Below, piece by piece: positions 39,036 through 51,300 of a DNA stretch of 64,000 nt. The position numbers and the translations under genes were made by a program. Within the stretch, counting starts at the first letter, position 1. Each line of letters begins with the position of its first letter. Origin of the DNA: Beta vulgaris subsp. vulgaris (lineage: Eukaryota; Streptophyta; Magnoliopsida; Caryophyllales; Amaranthaceae); contig NC_079209.1 of assembly GCF_026745355.1 (NCBI RefSeq), positions 36,826,700-36,890,699 on the forward strand, given 5' to 3'. The notes beneath the pieces are model-generated. The model made no database searches and was not told the origin of the DNA. It saw nothing but the letters and a program-made list of their open reading frames with translations.

Positions 39036-39185
39036 CTTTTTAATATTTTAACCCGCTCTTTTGTTTCTCTCTCTCACTTTTAAGTTTCTCTCTCCATTTT
39101 TTCATTTTCTCTCTCATACTTTTGTACTTCCTCCTTGGTTCTCCCCCAAAGTGAAGTGAGTAAATTAAAAAAAAAACGGAGGGAG
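39036..39185. mobile_element. Truncated mariner-like end
   Basis: CTTGGTTCTCCCCCAAAG...AACGGAGGGAG followed by TA resembles the right end of the mariner-like element at 62565. No matching left end was found nearby. Confidence 0.5.
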
Positions 39186-39401
39186 TATTTAATAAACAAA
39201 ACAATTTTATGCACGGATCCAGAATCATATTTACATAAAACTTCCCATTCATTTTTGCACTGATTAAAAACTAGTTTTGATAAATAATTCTCGAAAAAGG
39301 AAGAATAAGTTTAAAAGAAGACCTATTAAGGAAAATTCCAATGAAATGAGAAAAAATGCAGATGTGGGATCACTTTGACGATAGTTGGATGGAATTAATT
39401 A

Positions 39402-39658
39402 CTACCTCTGTATTTTTTTAGTTGCATCATTTGCTTTTTAACATTTGTCGAGACGATTCTTTGAACATTAATATCTCTTATTGGGTGTAAGTAATAATTA
39501 TAAAAATTTGATATTTGGAGTTGTCGCATTGAGACAAATCTAATAAGACCCCACTTGACTATGTTTTTTCTTATATAATAATGCGAGATAGTTCATCAAA
39601 GTTGGTTGATGAATAGTGCCACAAACCAAATGTTGCAACTAAAAATATACGGAGGTAG
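39402..39658. mobile_element. Stowaway-type MITE
   Basis: CTACCTCTGTATTTTTTTAG at the left and its inverted counterpart CTAAAAATATACGGAGGTAG at the right, flanked by TA. 257 bp. Confidence 0.8.
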
Positions 39659-39660
39659 TA

Positions 39661-41249
39661 TAAGGTAGCAAAATCATTAATTTAACACTGTGTTTGGTGT
39701 TTTTTTAATAAAGAAAAGGAAAAGAAGGGAAGAGAAGAGAACATATGAGAAAGGAAAAGAAAAGAATTAAATTTTCTAATGTTTGGTTAATATGAAGAAA
39801 TTAAATTAATTATCTATTTCGTCTTAATTTTCAAATTCCTCCAATTTTGAGAGAAAATGAAAGAGGATATTTATTAGGGTTTCCCTATCATCTTTCTTTC
39901 CATTTTAATTAAATCATTTATAATTTCTTTCACTAAACGTAGGAAAATCTCTTTTTTCTTTCCATTTTCTTTCTTTTCAATCAATTCCTCCCTAAACTAG
40001 TTATTTAAGAGATGTGGTATAAGAAAGGAGAAATTGACAGAAACAGTCATAACTATGGCCGTTCCGCCATTTTCAGACCCAACTTTTGATTATTTTTCAA
40101 TGATCCCTATATTCTATAATAACGATCCTAGCAAGTTAGTGACCTTCTACCGCAAGTAAACCCTTTAAAGCCACCATCCCAGCCACCCCTCCCCTTACCT
40201 CAAAGCTGTCACCCCTCCTCCACCCAACTATCATATGAATAACTAGATTCCATTCATAAATCATTCTAGCCTCCCATTTTTGGAGTGCGAAAATCTCACG
40301 ATGATATTGTTTTATGGTAAAACATAATATTATTTTATAGTAAAATCATTCCACCTCCTGAACCAAGCATCCAACACGTGTCTTAATACACCTCAAATGG
40401 AAAGAAGAACTAACAGGATATCTTCGCAAGCGACATCAAACCACTACTACTACTCAAACCCTACTTTTATCCTTAATCTAAACCTTAACAAATCAATTGA
40501 ACCTTTCATATCAACATATTTTCAAGTTTTTCATTTCCTTCTCTTAACAATTACGCAAGTTACACTAGTTAGCTAAAATGATCGCATTTCTAACAAACTC
40601 CTCTTACTTTCATGAAAAAAAAGCAATTACTCAACTTTTCTAATATAAATGTAAAAACAACAAAATTCTACATTTTCCCTAATTTAATGTTGAAAAACTT
40701 ACATCACAAAACAAAAATCAAATAATAGAACATTGCATTTCATCCAAATTCATATAATTCAACAAACCTAATTAATTAAAAAATCAAACAAAAAAAACCC
40801 CATAGAATTGATAAAATCAAATAAAAATTATTTGTTTGAGACAAGAAGGGAAGGTGATCTTAGTAGTAGAATGAAGAGACCTAACAATCTCTCTAGTAAC
40901 ATCTCTCCATCTATTACGAATACAATCACAAACGACTACGTATCTTCAGAGCTGCCATTTATCTTCAGAAGATTCAACTCGATCTATGATATCAATGAAA
41001 AGCTCCATCAACAGCCACGATCATCTTCCAACGTTGACGAAATCGAAGGTGGAGAGAGAAAATGAGGCGGTGGAGGTCGGCGGTTCGCGCTAAGATTTGG
41101 GAGCAGTGGGAGGGGGAGACAGAAATTGCATTGGAGTTGATCGAAAAAAAGTGTTGCGAGTAAACAAAAAGTGGAGGGAGTATAAAAATGTACTTCCTAT
41201 AAAAAACTATTTAAGAAATGTACTTAAATTATAAATCCGAAAGATAAAT
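39661..41249. other. Gene-poor stretch with MITE fragments
   Basis: Purine-rich then pyrimidine-rich halves at 39700-39990 may be an old MITE. A lone arm related to the 37438 element starts near 40030. A lone GGAGGGAGTA end is at about 41172. The short frame at 40808-41065 has no recognisable domain. Confidence 0.45.
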
Positions 41250-43200
41250 GATTTTTTAGCTAGAATGATACAAACTTTTGTTTGTTCTCTCGAAATGATA
41301 TAAACCTTTGATTATTTTTAAAGAATACAATTTTTTACCCAAAATTCCTCTAGTAGGTCAATGTACCTCTAACTTGTAAAACAGGTTTAATCTTTTCCTC
41401 TCTCCTCCCCCTCCCACAACCAGCTGAACCACCCCTAACCCACCAGCCCCTCCCACCAAGATACCACCCTCACCCCACGACCAAAATAATATGCAACCCC
41501 GAATCCCTAAGCCATCCCCATCTAGGGGTGTTCATGGGTGGTTAACCGTCCCGAAATAATATTTCGGTTCGGTAACCGGAAGTTTCAGTACGCTCTTTTT
41601 GCGAACCGTAACCGTTTAAACCGGTTACCGCCTAAGCGGTTAACCGTTTTTTTGGTACGGTTTTTCGGTTCACCATTAACTGTTGTTTAAGTTATACTAT
41701 TATGTTTTACTTAATGTACATATATATTTTTCACTTTTTTTGTGCATATATTTTAATGTTATATTTACTCTAATATAAAGTGCATAATAAATCAATTGGA
41801 AAACATAACTAACACTAAGAATTCACTTCATTTCCTAATTACAGAGTTTATATTAGTACTAGAGTTTTTAAATAATTACATACTTCCTCTAATTGTTGTA
41901 ACTTAGCAACAAATATTAGAATTAAAGTAATTGTTTGAAAATGCTTCATAACAATTAAATAGAGAAAAAAAGATTTCGGTATTTCGGTTAACCGTTTACT
42001 CATAAATCATAACCGTAACCGTACCGTTTAACCGCTAATTTTTTCGGTTCGATAACCGTACTGTTCAAACTTTTTTTGTCGGTACAATAACCACCCATTT
42101 AGACCGATTTTTCGGTATTTCGGTGCGGTTTTTCGGTTTCGGATTTTTATGAACACCCCTATCCCCATCCACCTGAAATACCACCCGTAAAACCATCCAT
42201 AACCCCGAAGCCACCTGAACCACCCTTGATCCCACCAGTGCTGAAACCACCCATGAAACACCATCCGTAACCACCCTTGATCTACCCTGAACCTCCCCTG
42301 ATCCCACCAGCCCTGAAACCACCCCTGAAACATCACCTGAAACCAATTCTCTCTCCTCTTTCAATTCTCTTCCTCACTCGATCTCTTTCTCTCTCCTCCA
42401 ATTCAACCCCAAGAATCATCAGAGAAATGGGTGGAGGGACTGGGGAATTGTCTCATCATCACACGGAACCGCTCTTCGTATCCCTAATTACTCGTTTCCC
42501 TATAAAAATTACAAGATCACTCAAATTAAATCACAACCCACATAAAATTCAATTGTTTCTCCCAAATCACTAATTGCTTTCACAAATCAAACAAAAACCC
42601 ATGAAGAGTAATCAAAGTTAACAACATACATCATGAGGGCAATCATCCCAAATCACCAATCCCACGTGAAATTAAATCACGATATTGAAATTAAATCACA
42701 ACCCACATGAAACCCAATTGATATCTTCCCCAAATCATCAATCACAAACACAAATCAAACAAACCCAACAACAAAAATCATAGTTATTTAAGAAAATACA
42801 TCGGCGGCTGATTGTTCAGAGTTGTGGCTGTTGTAGTGGAGGAATTTGGCGGCAGACCACGCAAGCTCCGCTACTTCAATGACAATCCGTGTGCTTATTA
42901 TGAAGAAGAATTGCGGGGAGGGTGGGGTGGGGGTGGGAGAAAAAGAGTGGAAGGAACCAACGAAGAAAGAAAAAAAGGAAAATGTTGGGTTTTTTTGGTC
43001 TTTCAAATTAAAATAAAAAATTAAAAAACAACCAATAAGATAATGACACGTGTCATAGTGACTTGTTACAATAAGTTACAACCGATATTGACCTACTAGG
43101 AGAATTTTGGGAAAGAGTTTATATTATTTAAAAAAAATCGAAAATTTGAATCATTGTGAAAGAACTGACAAACGTTTGTATTATTCAAGTTAAAAAAATC
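41250..43200. mobile_element. Long-TIR (Mutator-like) element upstream of RHL1
   Basis: The left arm has GATACAAACTTTTGT, CCAAAATTCCTCTAGTAGGT and CAATG. The right arm has the inverted counterparts ACCTACTAGGAGAATTTTGG and ACAAACGTTTGTATTATTC. The arms are about 110 bp. Candidate 9-bp flanks AAGATAAAT and AAAATAAAG agree at 7 of 9, so the target duplication is tentative. It contains a hAT MITE (41523-42161) and a low-complexity CCACC/ACCACCCTTGATC-rich interior. It ends about 170 bp before the RHL1 start codon. Confidence 0.6.
41523..42161. mobile_element. hAT MITE, 639 bp, TSD TCCCCATC
   Basis: The ends are TAGGGGTGTTCAT and its inverse ATGAACACCCCTA. Perfect 8-bp flanks TCCCCATC lie at 41515-41522 and 42162-42169. 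Subterminal GGTTAACCG / TTTCGGTA words are repeated, as in hAT elements. Confidence 0.93.
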
Positions 43201-43371
43201 CAAAAATAAAGGGGGAAAGTATAAATCTTGCCCTTCAAAAAAAAGAAAAAAAGAAAAAGAAAGTATAAACCTTGCAGTTGTCTGTGCTTCCCGGTTCCCG
43301 CCCACTCGCCCAGTTGTTTCACTTGTTTGTAAAGTAAATTGAGGGAGATTTTTCTGGTAAATTGTGAAGAA

Positions 43372-45335
43372 ATGGCGAGAGAGAAGAAGAAGAAGGCGGA
43401 GAATCAAGATGAAGAAGAAGCAAACCCAGAGTTAGAAGAGCGAAAGAAACTGAAGAAACTCGCTTACTCTAACAATATTCTTTCACAAACTCCTGCGAAA
43501 GTGTTTACCCCTCTTACTCCCTCCAAAACTGTTATTAAACACCATGGCACAGATATTCTCAAGAAATCCCAGAGGAAAAATCGTTATCTCTTTTCATTTT
43601 CTGGCCTTTTTGCCCCTATTTCTGGGGGTAAAATTGGTGAACTCACTCATTTGGGTTCCAAAAACCCCATCCTTTACCTTGATTTTCCCCAGGTATTCTT
43701 CTTTCTTCTGCTATTTCTGCTTTTCTTGCTTCATTTCTTAGTGTGGGTACTTCTTAATTTTCATGAATGTCAGTTTGCCGGGGATTTCAATTTTGGGTCT
43801 GAAATATTGAGATTAAGCAGATCATCAAATGTATTAGTTCTAAACAAGTTTTTTACTTGCTTACTTATTTCATTGTTTAATGATGAATTAGGGGAGAATG
43901 AAGTTGTTTGGGACGATTGTATATCCGAAAAATCGTTACTTGACTTTGCAGTTTTCTAGAGGTGGCAAAAATGTCATGTGTGAAGATTGCTTTGATACGA
44001 TGGTGAGGTTTTCTTTTCTTTGCCTGTTTTGTTCAATTTTTGTCCCACTGTGATAGATGTTGCTCAGGTTTAAATCATTTACTCTATATAATTGTTTCTA
44101 AAGTTCACCTAATACAAATGGTATTTGTTTCAATATGTTACTTTTGGTACTTTTTGTGAAGGCGGAGTATTTTTTACAACGAGGTCATGCTATGCAAGTA
44201 TGCAACTTTAAAGTTGAGGAGAAAAATCACTATAGGTTAGTAATTGATAATGAAATTGATGTTCCTGACGAGGTTTAACTCAGAATCATAGTGACTTGGT
44301 TCCCATTTGTTGCATTTTTAAGGTTAGGTTTGAGGGTGCTTGAAGGACCAAATAATTGGTTTATTGTCTATGTGTTGGAATATTGCTTGGCTTGATAAAG
44401 TTAGAATATGCTTCTTCCGTTCCAATATAATTGCATAGATTCAAATGCACACAATGCCGGCCTCCAAGTTATAAAACATGTACGATAATCATAGTATATT
44501 AACATTAAATTTTAGAACGGTAATAAAAAAATAAAGGGCAATTAAGGTACTTTAGGTAGACGCTCAACTCCTCAAGAGTTGGTTCATATAGTAGAGATCA
44601 TATAAGAGTGTGGCACACAAATAAAGAGCTTAGTGACAAGGTTAGAGATAGAGAAGGATAAAAAGAGGGACCCATGTAAGAGGAGAGAGATATAGAGAAC
44701 CCATTACTAAACAAGCTATTGATGCAATTAAAATGAAACTTCACAAAATTGGAAATGATGCATTTATCTTATAGATATGTTATTCAATCATATAGAATTT
44801 CGGTATAATTCTTTCTCAAGCTTATCATACTTATGTGGCTTAGGAAGAGTGCACATAGTATTTGGAGAATTTTCATCATGTATACATGCATATGGGCTCC
44901 TATCGTCCTGTTATAGCAGATGAATTTGATGTTGTTAAAGAGAAGGGCATTAAATACTTCCTTGTGGATCTAGGCTTCTTTAGCATAACTGCTGTTACTT
45001 ATGTGTCTCATGATTTTCCTGGACATTGTGATACAAATGAAAGTGTCATCAAGGTAGAACGCTGCCAAGGGCAGGGGTAGGGGGTATAAAATTGGATAAG
45101 ACTGTTCGATTTGCATGATCTGGTGAGTCATTATGAGGCTGGTTTTGAAGGAATGTTTTTCTAGCAGCTCTAACTAGGACGTTTTGGTTATCACTTCCAC
45201 CCTGTGATTGCTATGAAATTTTTACTTGCAGATAGTATTTTCTGATGCATGCTGGGTTGGGAAGAAAGAACAAAATCCAGATGAAACCAGATTGGACTTT
45301 CCGAAAGAGCTATATGAGGTTTTTATTCTTCCTCA

Positions 45336-45376
<41 letters not shown>

Positions 45377-48300
45377 CAGGCATCACTATAAGTGTAACGT
45401 CCTTTTGGTTTTAGAGAACACATCTGGAGTCTGATTTTGAAGGTGGTGCTGGTGCAACTGCTATGAGAAGCAAAAATTTGAAGAAAGTAGTTTCCAAGTC
45501 TACTGAAGAAGAATCTCTACCTGGATCACCAGTTGATGAGATGGAAGCTGAATTACCTGAAAGGTGTCAAAAACCCAAAGATGTGGAGTACAGCACACCA
45601 GTCCGGCAATCAGGGAGGACCACTGGCAAGACATTCAAGTATGAGCTGTCTTTTCCATCAGATTTTTTTACTGAAGTATTTGTTTTCGTTGGAACTTCAT
45701 CAGTGTCAAATCTGTCAATCTTGCCACTGAGCAGTCAGCAAGTTTACCTCACTGTGATTAATTATAAACAGCCGTAATATGTGTTGAATTACTATACAAC
45801 ATGGTATAAGGTTTTTCTTTCGAGTTTTTCCTGATCATGTGAATATGCTAGTTCTTCCCACCTATCTGTCCTTTTGTGTTGCGTTCAGCTTGGACACTGC
45901 ATTCTTGATGGGGTTATATCTGACTATCTTCTCTATACTTCAAAAATAGCTTGGAAGTTTCCTTTCTGCTCATAGATATTTCTTTTATTTGCATTCATGA
46001 GTGAGATAACTTCTTTGACTTTCAACTTCTGCCTCTAGCATATGATGTGGACTGTGGAGCAAGAAAGCTCTACGTGGGCTAGTATTTTATACTCCCTCCG
46101 TTTCATAGAAATTTACCCACTTTGGCTTTCATCGAAACCAAGGAAATGGGAGAAATGTTGGTGAGAGAAATTAAAAAGGTGGGGTAGGGCGAGAAACAAT
46201 TATAAAGTTAGGAGATGTCCTTATGAAAGTGGTGGGCCTCTCAAACGGTCAAACCCAAAATAGAAAAAGTGAAGTGGGTGAATCTTTGTGAAACGTACTA
46301 AAATGGAAAGTGAACAAACTTTTGTGAACAATAGTTGGATGCAGTTATCTCTTCAAGATTGGAGATATGAGCTGCCTGCTTTTTCAGTATCTAAAAAGGA
46401 AAGTGAAGTGGGTAAATCTTTGTGAAACATACGAAAAAGGAAAGTGAACAAGTTTATTTGAACAATAGTTGGATGTAGTTATCGCTTCAGGATTGGAGAT
46501 ATGAGCTGCCTGCCTTTTTAGTATCTAGTTGGGTTCATGGCTCTTGCTTTTCATCCTTCTTTCGGATCTTAAATATTATGTAGATTGTATCTATCTTGTA
46601 CATTATCAACGTATTGAGGTATAGTCAGCAGTGCATATTTCCTCTACCAATTCTTGCTAACTCATTTCTTTACTTCATTCAAAGTCTAGAAATCCAAAAA
46701 AGGGCGAAGTGAGTGGAATTTTTATAACGTTATGTTGCTATTATATCTCTTTGCTTGGCCAGCCAAGAAAATGCAAGTTAAGAAACTAATGGCAATCCAG
46801 ATGAGGATGGTTTGTTGGATGTGTAACCATACTAGAGGAGATAAAGGAACCATGTAAGTAGCAAATATTTTTGAGTAACCTAATATGTATCACTTTTTGA
46901 AAGACACTATCTAATTGTTTCTTTTTCTAAATAAACAACTACGGATTATTATTTTTTTACAAAAGTCCATTACCTTTTGTCGGACAACATTAATAAAAGA
47001 TGTTTTAGAGGCATTTTGTAGCGCTATTGGAAAATGTGTGTGTGGGGGGGGGGGGAGATAGGTTTTTAAAAGGAAGGTAGAAGTTATTGTGGGCTCTATT
47101 AGAGTATTTGAATTTTTCCAGCAACAAGTAGTGGTACTCTAAAATCAAGTTCAAACTATGTAGTTTCTTTTTAAACAAAAAATTGTTATCAAAATTACAC
47201 TTATTAGGTTGTTAACATTTTCCTAAGAAATAAGGTGAGGGTAGATTTATTAGTAAGAAACTAGTCTTATATGCACGCTATGCGTGCGAAATTGTTATCA
47301 AAATTAAATTAGTTGTTATTCTTTTGTTCTTTTTCAATTTTTTTTGTTTAAATAAAGGAGTTAATTTCTTGTATTTTCTTTTTTCTGATTTTTTTTTTAA
47401 AAAAACAAAGGCATTAGTTTCTTCAATTTTCCTTTTCTATTTTTTTCCTTTTTCCTTTATTTTGGTGTTCCCCACCTCTTCCAATATGTAATAGAGATAG
47501 CTAGCAACAAGACTTTAGTGTTTTGGCCATGTTTATAGCAAAATCCCTTGAGAAGGTCCCCTTAGTCAATTACTCTATCCATCCCCTTTTGTTTGGCCTA
47601 CTTCCTTTTTGGATGTACCCAAAAGATTGCCTCATACTATAAATGACCACAGGGACCACCACTTTACTCTTACATTCACTCTTTATGGCCCCACTAGTTT
47701 TGTCCTTCATGAACTCCGTCAAACCAAAACATAAAAAAGTAACCATAGTTCAATGGGGTAAACAAATGAAGATATTGGGAGTATAAGAGGAGAGGAAATG
47801 GCCTAAAAAGAATTAGAACAAGGTTATTAAGCAAAGATTGGCTGCTATAGGCCAAAATAGAAAGTATTTGATTCTTCTTCCCTTTAGGACAATCAAGGTA
47901 GGTGCAAAATATTTTGTTTTGCCTCATCATTGTTGTGTTTCGCAATATCATCGTCTCTTGGAGTTTGTGGGCTCTTATACTTCCGTCTTCCTCCGATTTT
48001 TTTTAGTTGTACCATATTGACTTTCGACACTATTCACATTCTTTATTATTTATACACAAGGTCACTTAGTTATGTGAGATGCTGAGATCCTAATAGATTT
48101 TTCTTAATATGCTTTTTCAACATATCAACGTTTTACAATTTAATTTATGTATGACTAAAGATATTAATGTTCAAAGTTGTGCATTGGCAAATATACAAAA
48201 TCGTTTTAAGTACAACTAAAAACATAGAGGTGGTATTTTATATTCTACAACTTGATTTATAGTGTCTTTGTTTATTTTCCCTTTTGTTACTGATGTAGTG

Positions 48301-51300
48301 GGTGATTTCGATTAATTTGCTTATTTTAGTTTTTGTGTTAGTGGCTATAGATGCTAGTGTTAAGCACGGAAATTATACCTACCAGCATTATAGGTGCTAT
48401 TGCTAGCCCAGTTGGTGTTGATGCTTTGCTGCTGCTGCTGCTAGTGGTGGTTTTAGTATCATCATCACCTTCGTCTTCATTTTGATCATCGTAATCATCA
48501 TTATTGTTCCTTTTATTGCATTATCCTCTTTATTTCCTTTTTGTATTAACACACCTATTATCATTATCAAAATAAATATAGGATGTGGTTGTAATCTATT
48601 TGCTCCAGTTGGGAATGTTGATGCTCTCAATAACACTTTGTCTATTGTATTGGCTTTAAGTTGAGGCTGATGTTAATGTCTTCCTTCCCTGGTCCAGTTT
48701 TGCTGAAGTTTCTTCAGGAGATGATTCTGCTGACAGTGTCAGTGATATGTCTGGAGAAGTGAACAAAGAAGCTGCTAATATCCTTCCCGTTATTAGTCTT
48801 TAGCTTCTTATATGGAGTTTACTTATGCTGGTTTTCTCGTGTTCCTTTGAATTGTTGCATAAACCCAAGATACCTCTAGAACGTTTGGAGCCAAAAGTGA
48901 TACTTCAGTCACAGCCTATAGTTACTTGCGTGAAGGGAAAAAAACTATGAACTGTAGTGAAATTATCATATTTCATTGTAAATAATAATTCTTTCAGCTA
49001 ATTAGCTCGAATTAACTCTTTAGGTACTTCTCTGTTAGCAGCCTAGAGAATTTCCCCTTATGTTCTGATGTTGTCCCTTAGATGCAGGATGCACTTTAAT
49101 GTGGGTACAGGATGTCTGGATATCACATAGGTGACTCTTCACTACCATATCTCAGGGCATTTTGTGCTCTTAGAGTTGTAAATACATCCTTTTGTGATTT
49201 TTGTGTACTTATATTGTTAGTAATAATTTTTAGCGATGTCACTTGCAAAAGGTTTTGTAATTTTTTTCAGTTCTAGAGTATCTTTGATACGAGATTTTAA
49301 AGTGTTGGGAAAGGAACCATGAAACCATTTCCATTACATGAGAAACCAGGGAATTAAAACTCTCCCGTTCCGTTACAGAACGGCCGTTCTGTAACGGATT
49401 TTGGATTTGACGTTCCGCAAAATCCCGTTACGGAACGCCATAATAAAATTCACGCACTTCTCGCCGCGTTGTCCGTTCCGTAACGCGAATTCGCCGCGTT
49501 AGAACGATTTTATCCCCGTTACATCCGTTCTTTTCAAACATTGGCCAAATTTTTTTATGATTTAATTATATAGTTGAGGAAACATGTATTCTATTAGATT
49601 TGATTATATTATGTTGTAATAATGCTTCATAAACTAAAAAATGCAAATAAGGTTAAAACATATTAATGTGAACTTTTTTAAAAAATTCACGCCGCGTCGG
49701 CCGCGAAACGTTCTATTTCGCCATTACAAGCCGTTCCCGCGACAACGCGACCGTTCCCGCGAACGCAACCGCGAGCGCATTTTTTTTACCTGTGAGAAAC
49801 CGGTTGATGTTTCCATTTTATGAGGATAGTAATTTCCACCTAGTTATTACTGTCCTCAGCAATTAACACTACGGTATGACATTTCCTTACCCTTTTGAAT
49901 TCCACTCTTATAAGTGTTTCCTTTCCATAGTGGAACCAATTATCCATTTAAACAATTACTTTTACCATTCCTCCCCACTATTTGACTATGTTCCCTTTTT
50001 ATTTCATGAATTGATTCACGCATGCATTAATATTGGTATTTCCTTTACATATGGTAACACCGTTCCTCTTCCAAGACTTGAGTTTACCCCCCCCCCCCCC
50101 CCCCCCCCCTTATCTACTGCAGAGTTATATTTTGTTGTTTTACTAATTTCATTCATGTGATACAAAATTTGCAACCTTTAACCTGTAAGCACAGAGTTTC
50201 AAGTCACGCCCAGTTGATATCGAGAGTCCAGTGGAGATACACAGCTCTGAAGACACAGCACAAAAACCATTGCCTTCTTTGTCAAGTTCTGGAACTAAGG
50301 GATCTTCTTGCACTTCACTTGTCCAAGCTACTATATCAACTCTTTTCAAAAAGGCTGAAGAAAAGGTAAGCATATTGATTTATTTTGCTGAAATTTGGCT
50401 TAGCAAATAAAGAATCTTGGGGGCAGGTCCTTCAATAACCACCTTTTTTTCCCTTCTCCCTAAGGATAAGGTGTCTTCCCTAAAACATGAAAAATGCTGG
50501 AAGAAACCCCCTTGAAAACTGTGAAAATCAGAATCAAAGTCCATATAACATTTTCGAAGTTCTTCTTCCTTGTGTTGAATTGGCGAACCTATATCTTTGA
50601 GAAGTTTCTTTGATTATTATGTTCATGAAGCCAAAGAGAATACTCTAATACCTTCAATCTTAGGTCTCTTTTAGAGGGTGTTTGGTATGGAAAACGTAAA
50701 CGGAATGGAAAGGATTTGGATAAGAAGGGGAAATGGAAATGATAACTGTTACCTTTAATTGTTGTTTGGTATCTTAGTGGAATGGAAACAATTGAGAGGA
50801 TTATGATTGAGGAAGGAAACGTGATTTGTTTCCACTAGTTTGATAAGGGTAACAAATGGGGGGATTATGTTTCCCCTTGGAAACGGTATTTGTTACTTAA
50901 CACTCATACCAAACAATTAAAAATGGAAACACTTATTTGAATCCGTTTCCTACATCAAAAAATTTCATACCAAACACCCTCTTAGTATATTTTGAGCTTC
51001 GCACTGCAGATTTTATTCTTTGGTCACAGCAAAATCCTCTCTCTTACATAAATGTAATAGGGTTATAGGGGTTCAAACTTTCCCTTCTCATAAATGCTCA
51101 GTAATGAGACTCCGTAGGAGTCATGTTGGAACAAATTTCATAATGTAAGCTCCTATAAAAAGACGCCACAAATAGAAATTAGAATCTATGAGTTTAGGGC
51201 AGTTTTTGGGTTTGGTTAATCAAATGCCTCACTGTCTGTATAAAGTGCTATCCCTTGTGGTGACATTATATATCCTAGGAAGAGGAGCTGAAACTAGCGT

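Noticed and set aside
40808..41065. An 85-codon frame as a gene
   Set aside because: No domain, no homologous feel, and it sits in sequence related to a long-TIR element arm.
42277..43024. Possible captured host exon in the long-TIR element (frames around 42812-43024)
   Set aside because: Short, low-complexity Gly/Arg-rich on one strand and Pro/Ser-rich on the other; nothing recognisable.
44862..45080. A 72-codon frame as a possible RHL1 exon
   Set aside because: It has no similarity to RHL1, and the neighbouring exons 2 and 3 join in phase with continuous family sequence without it.
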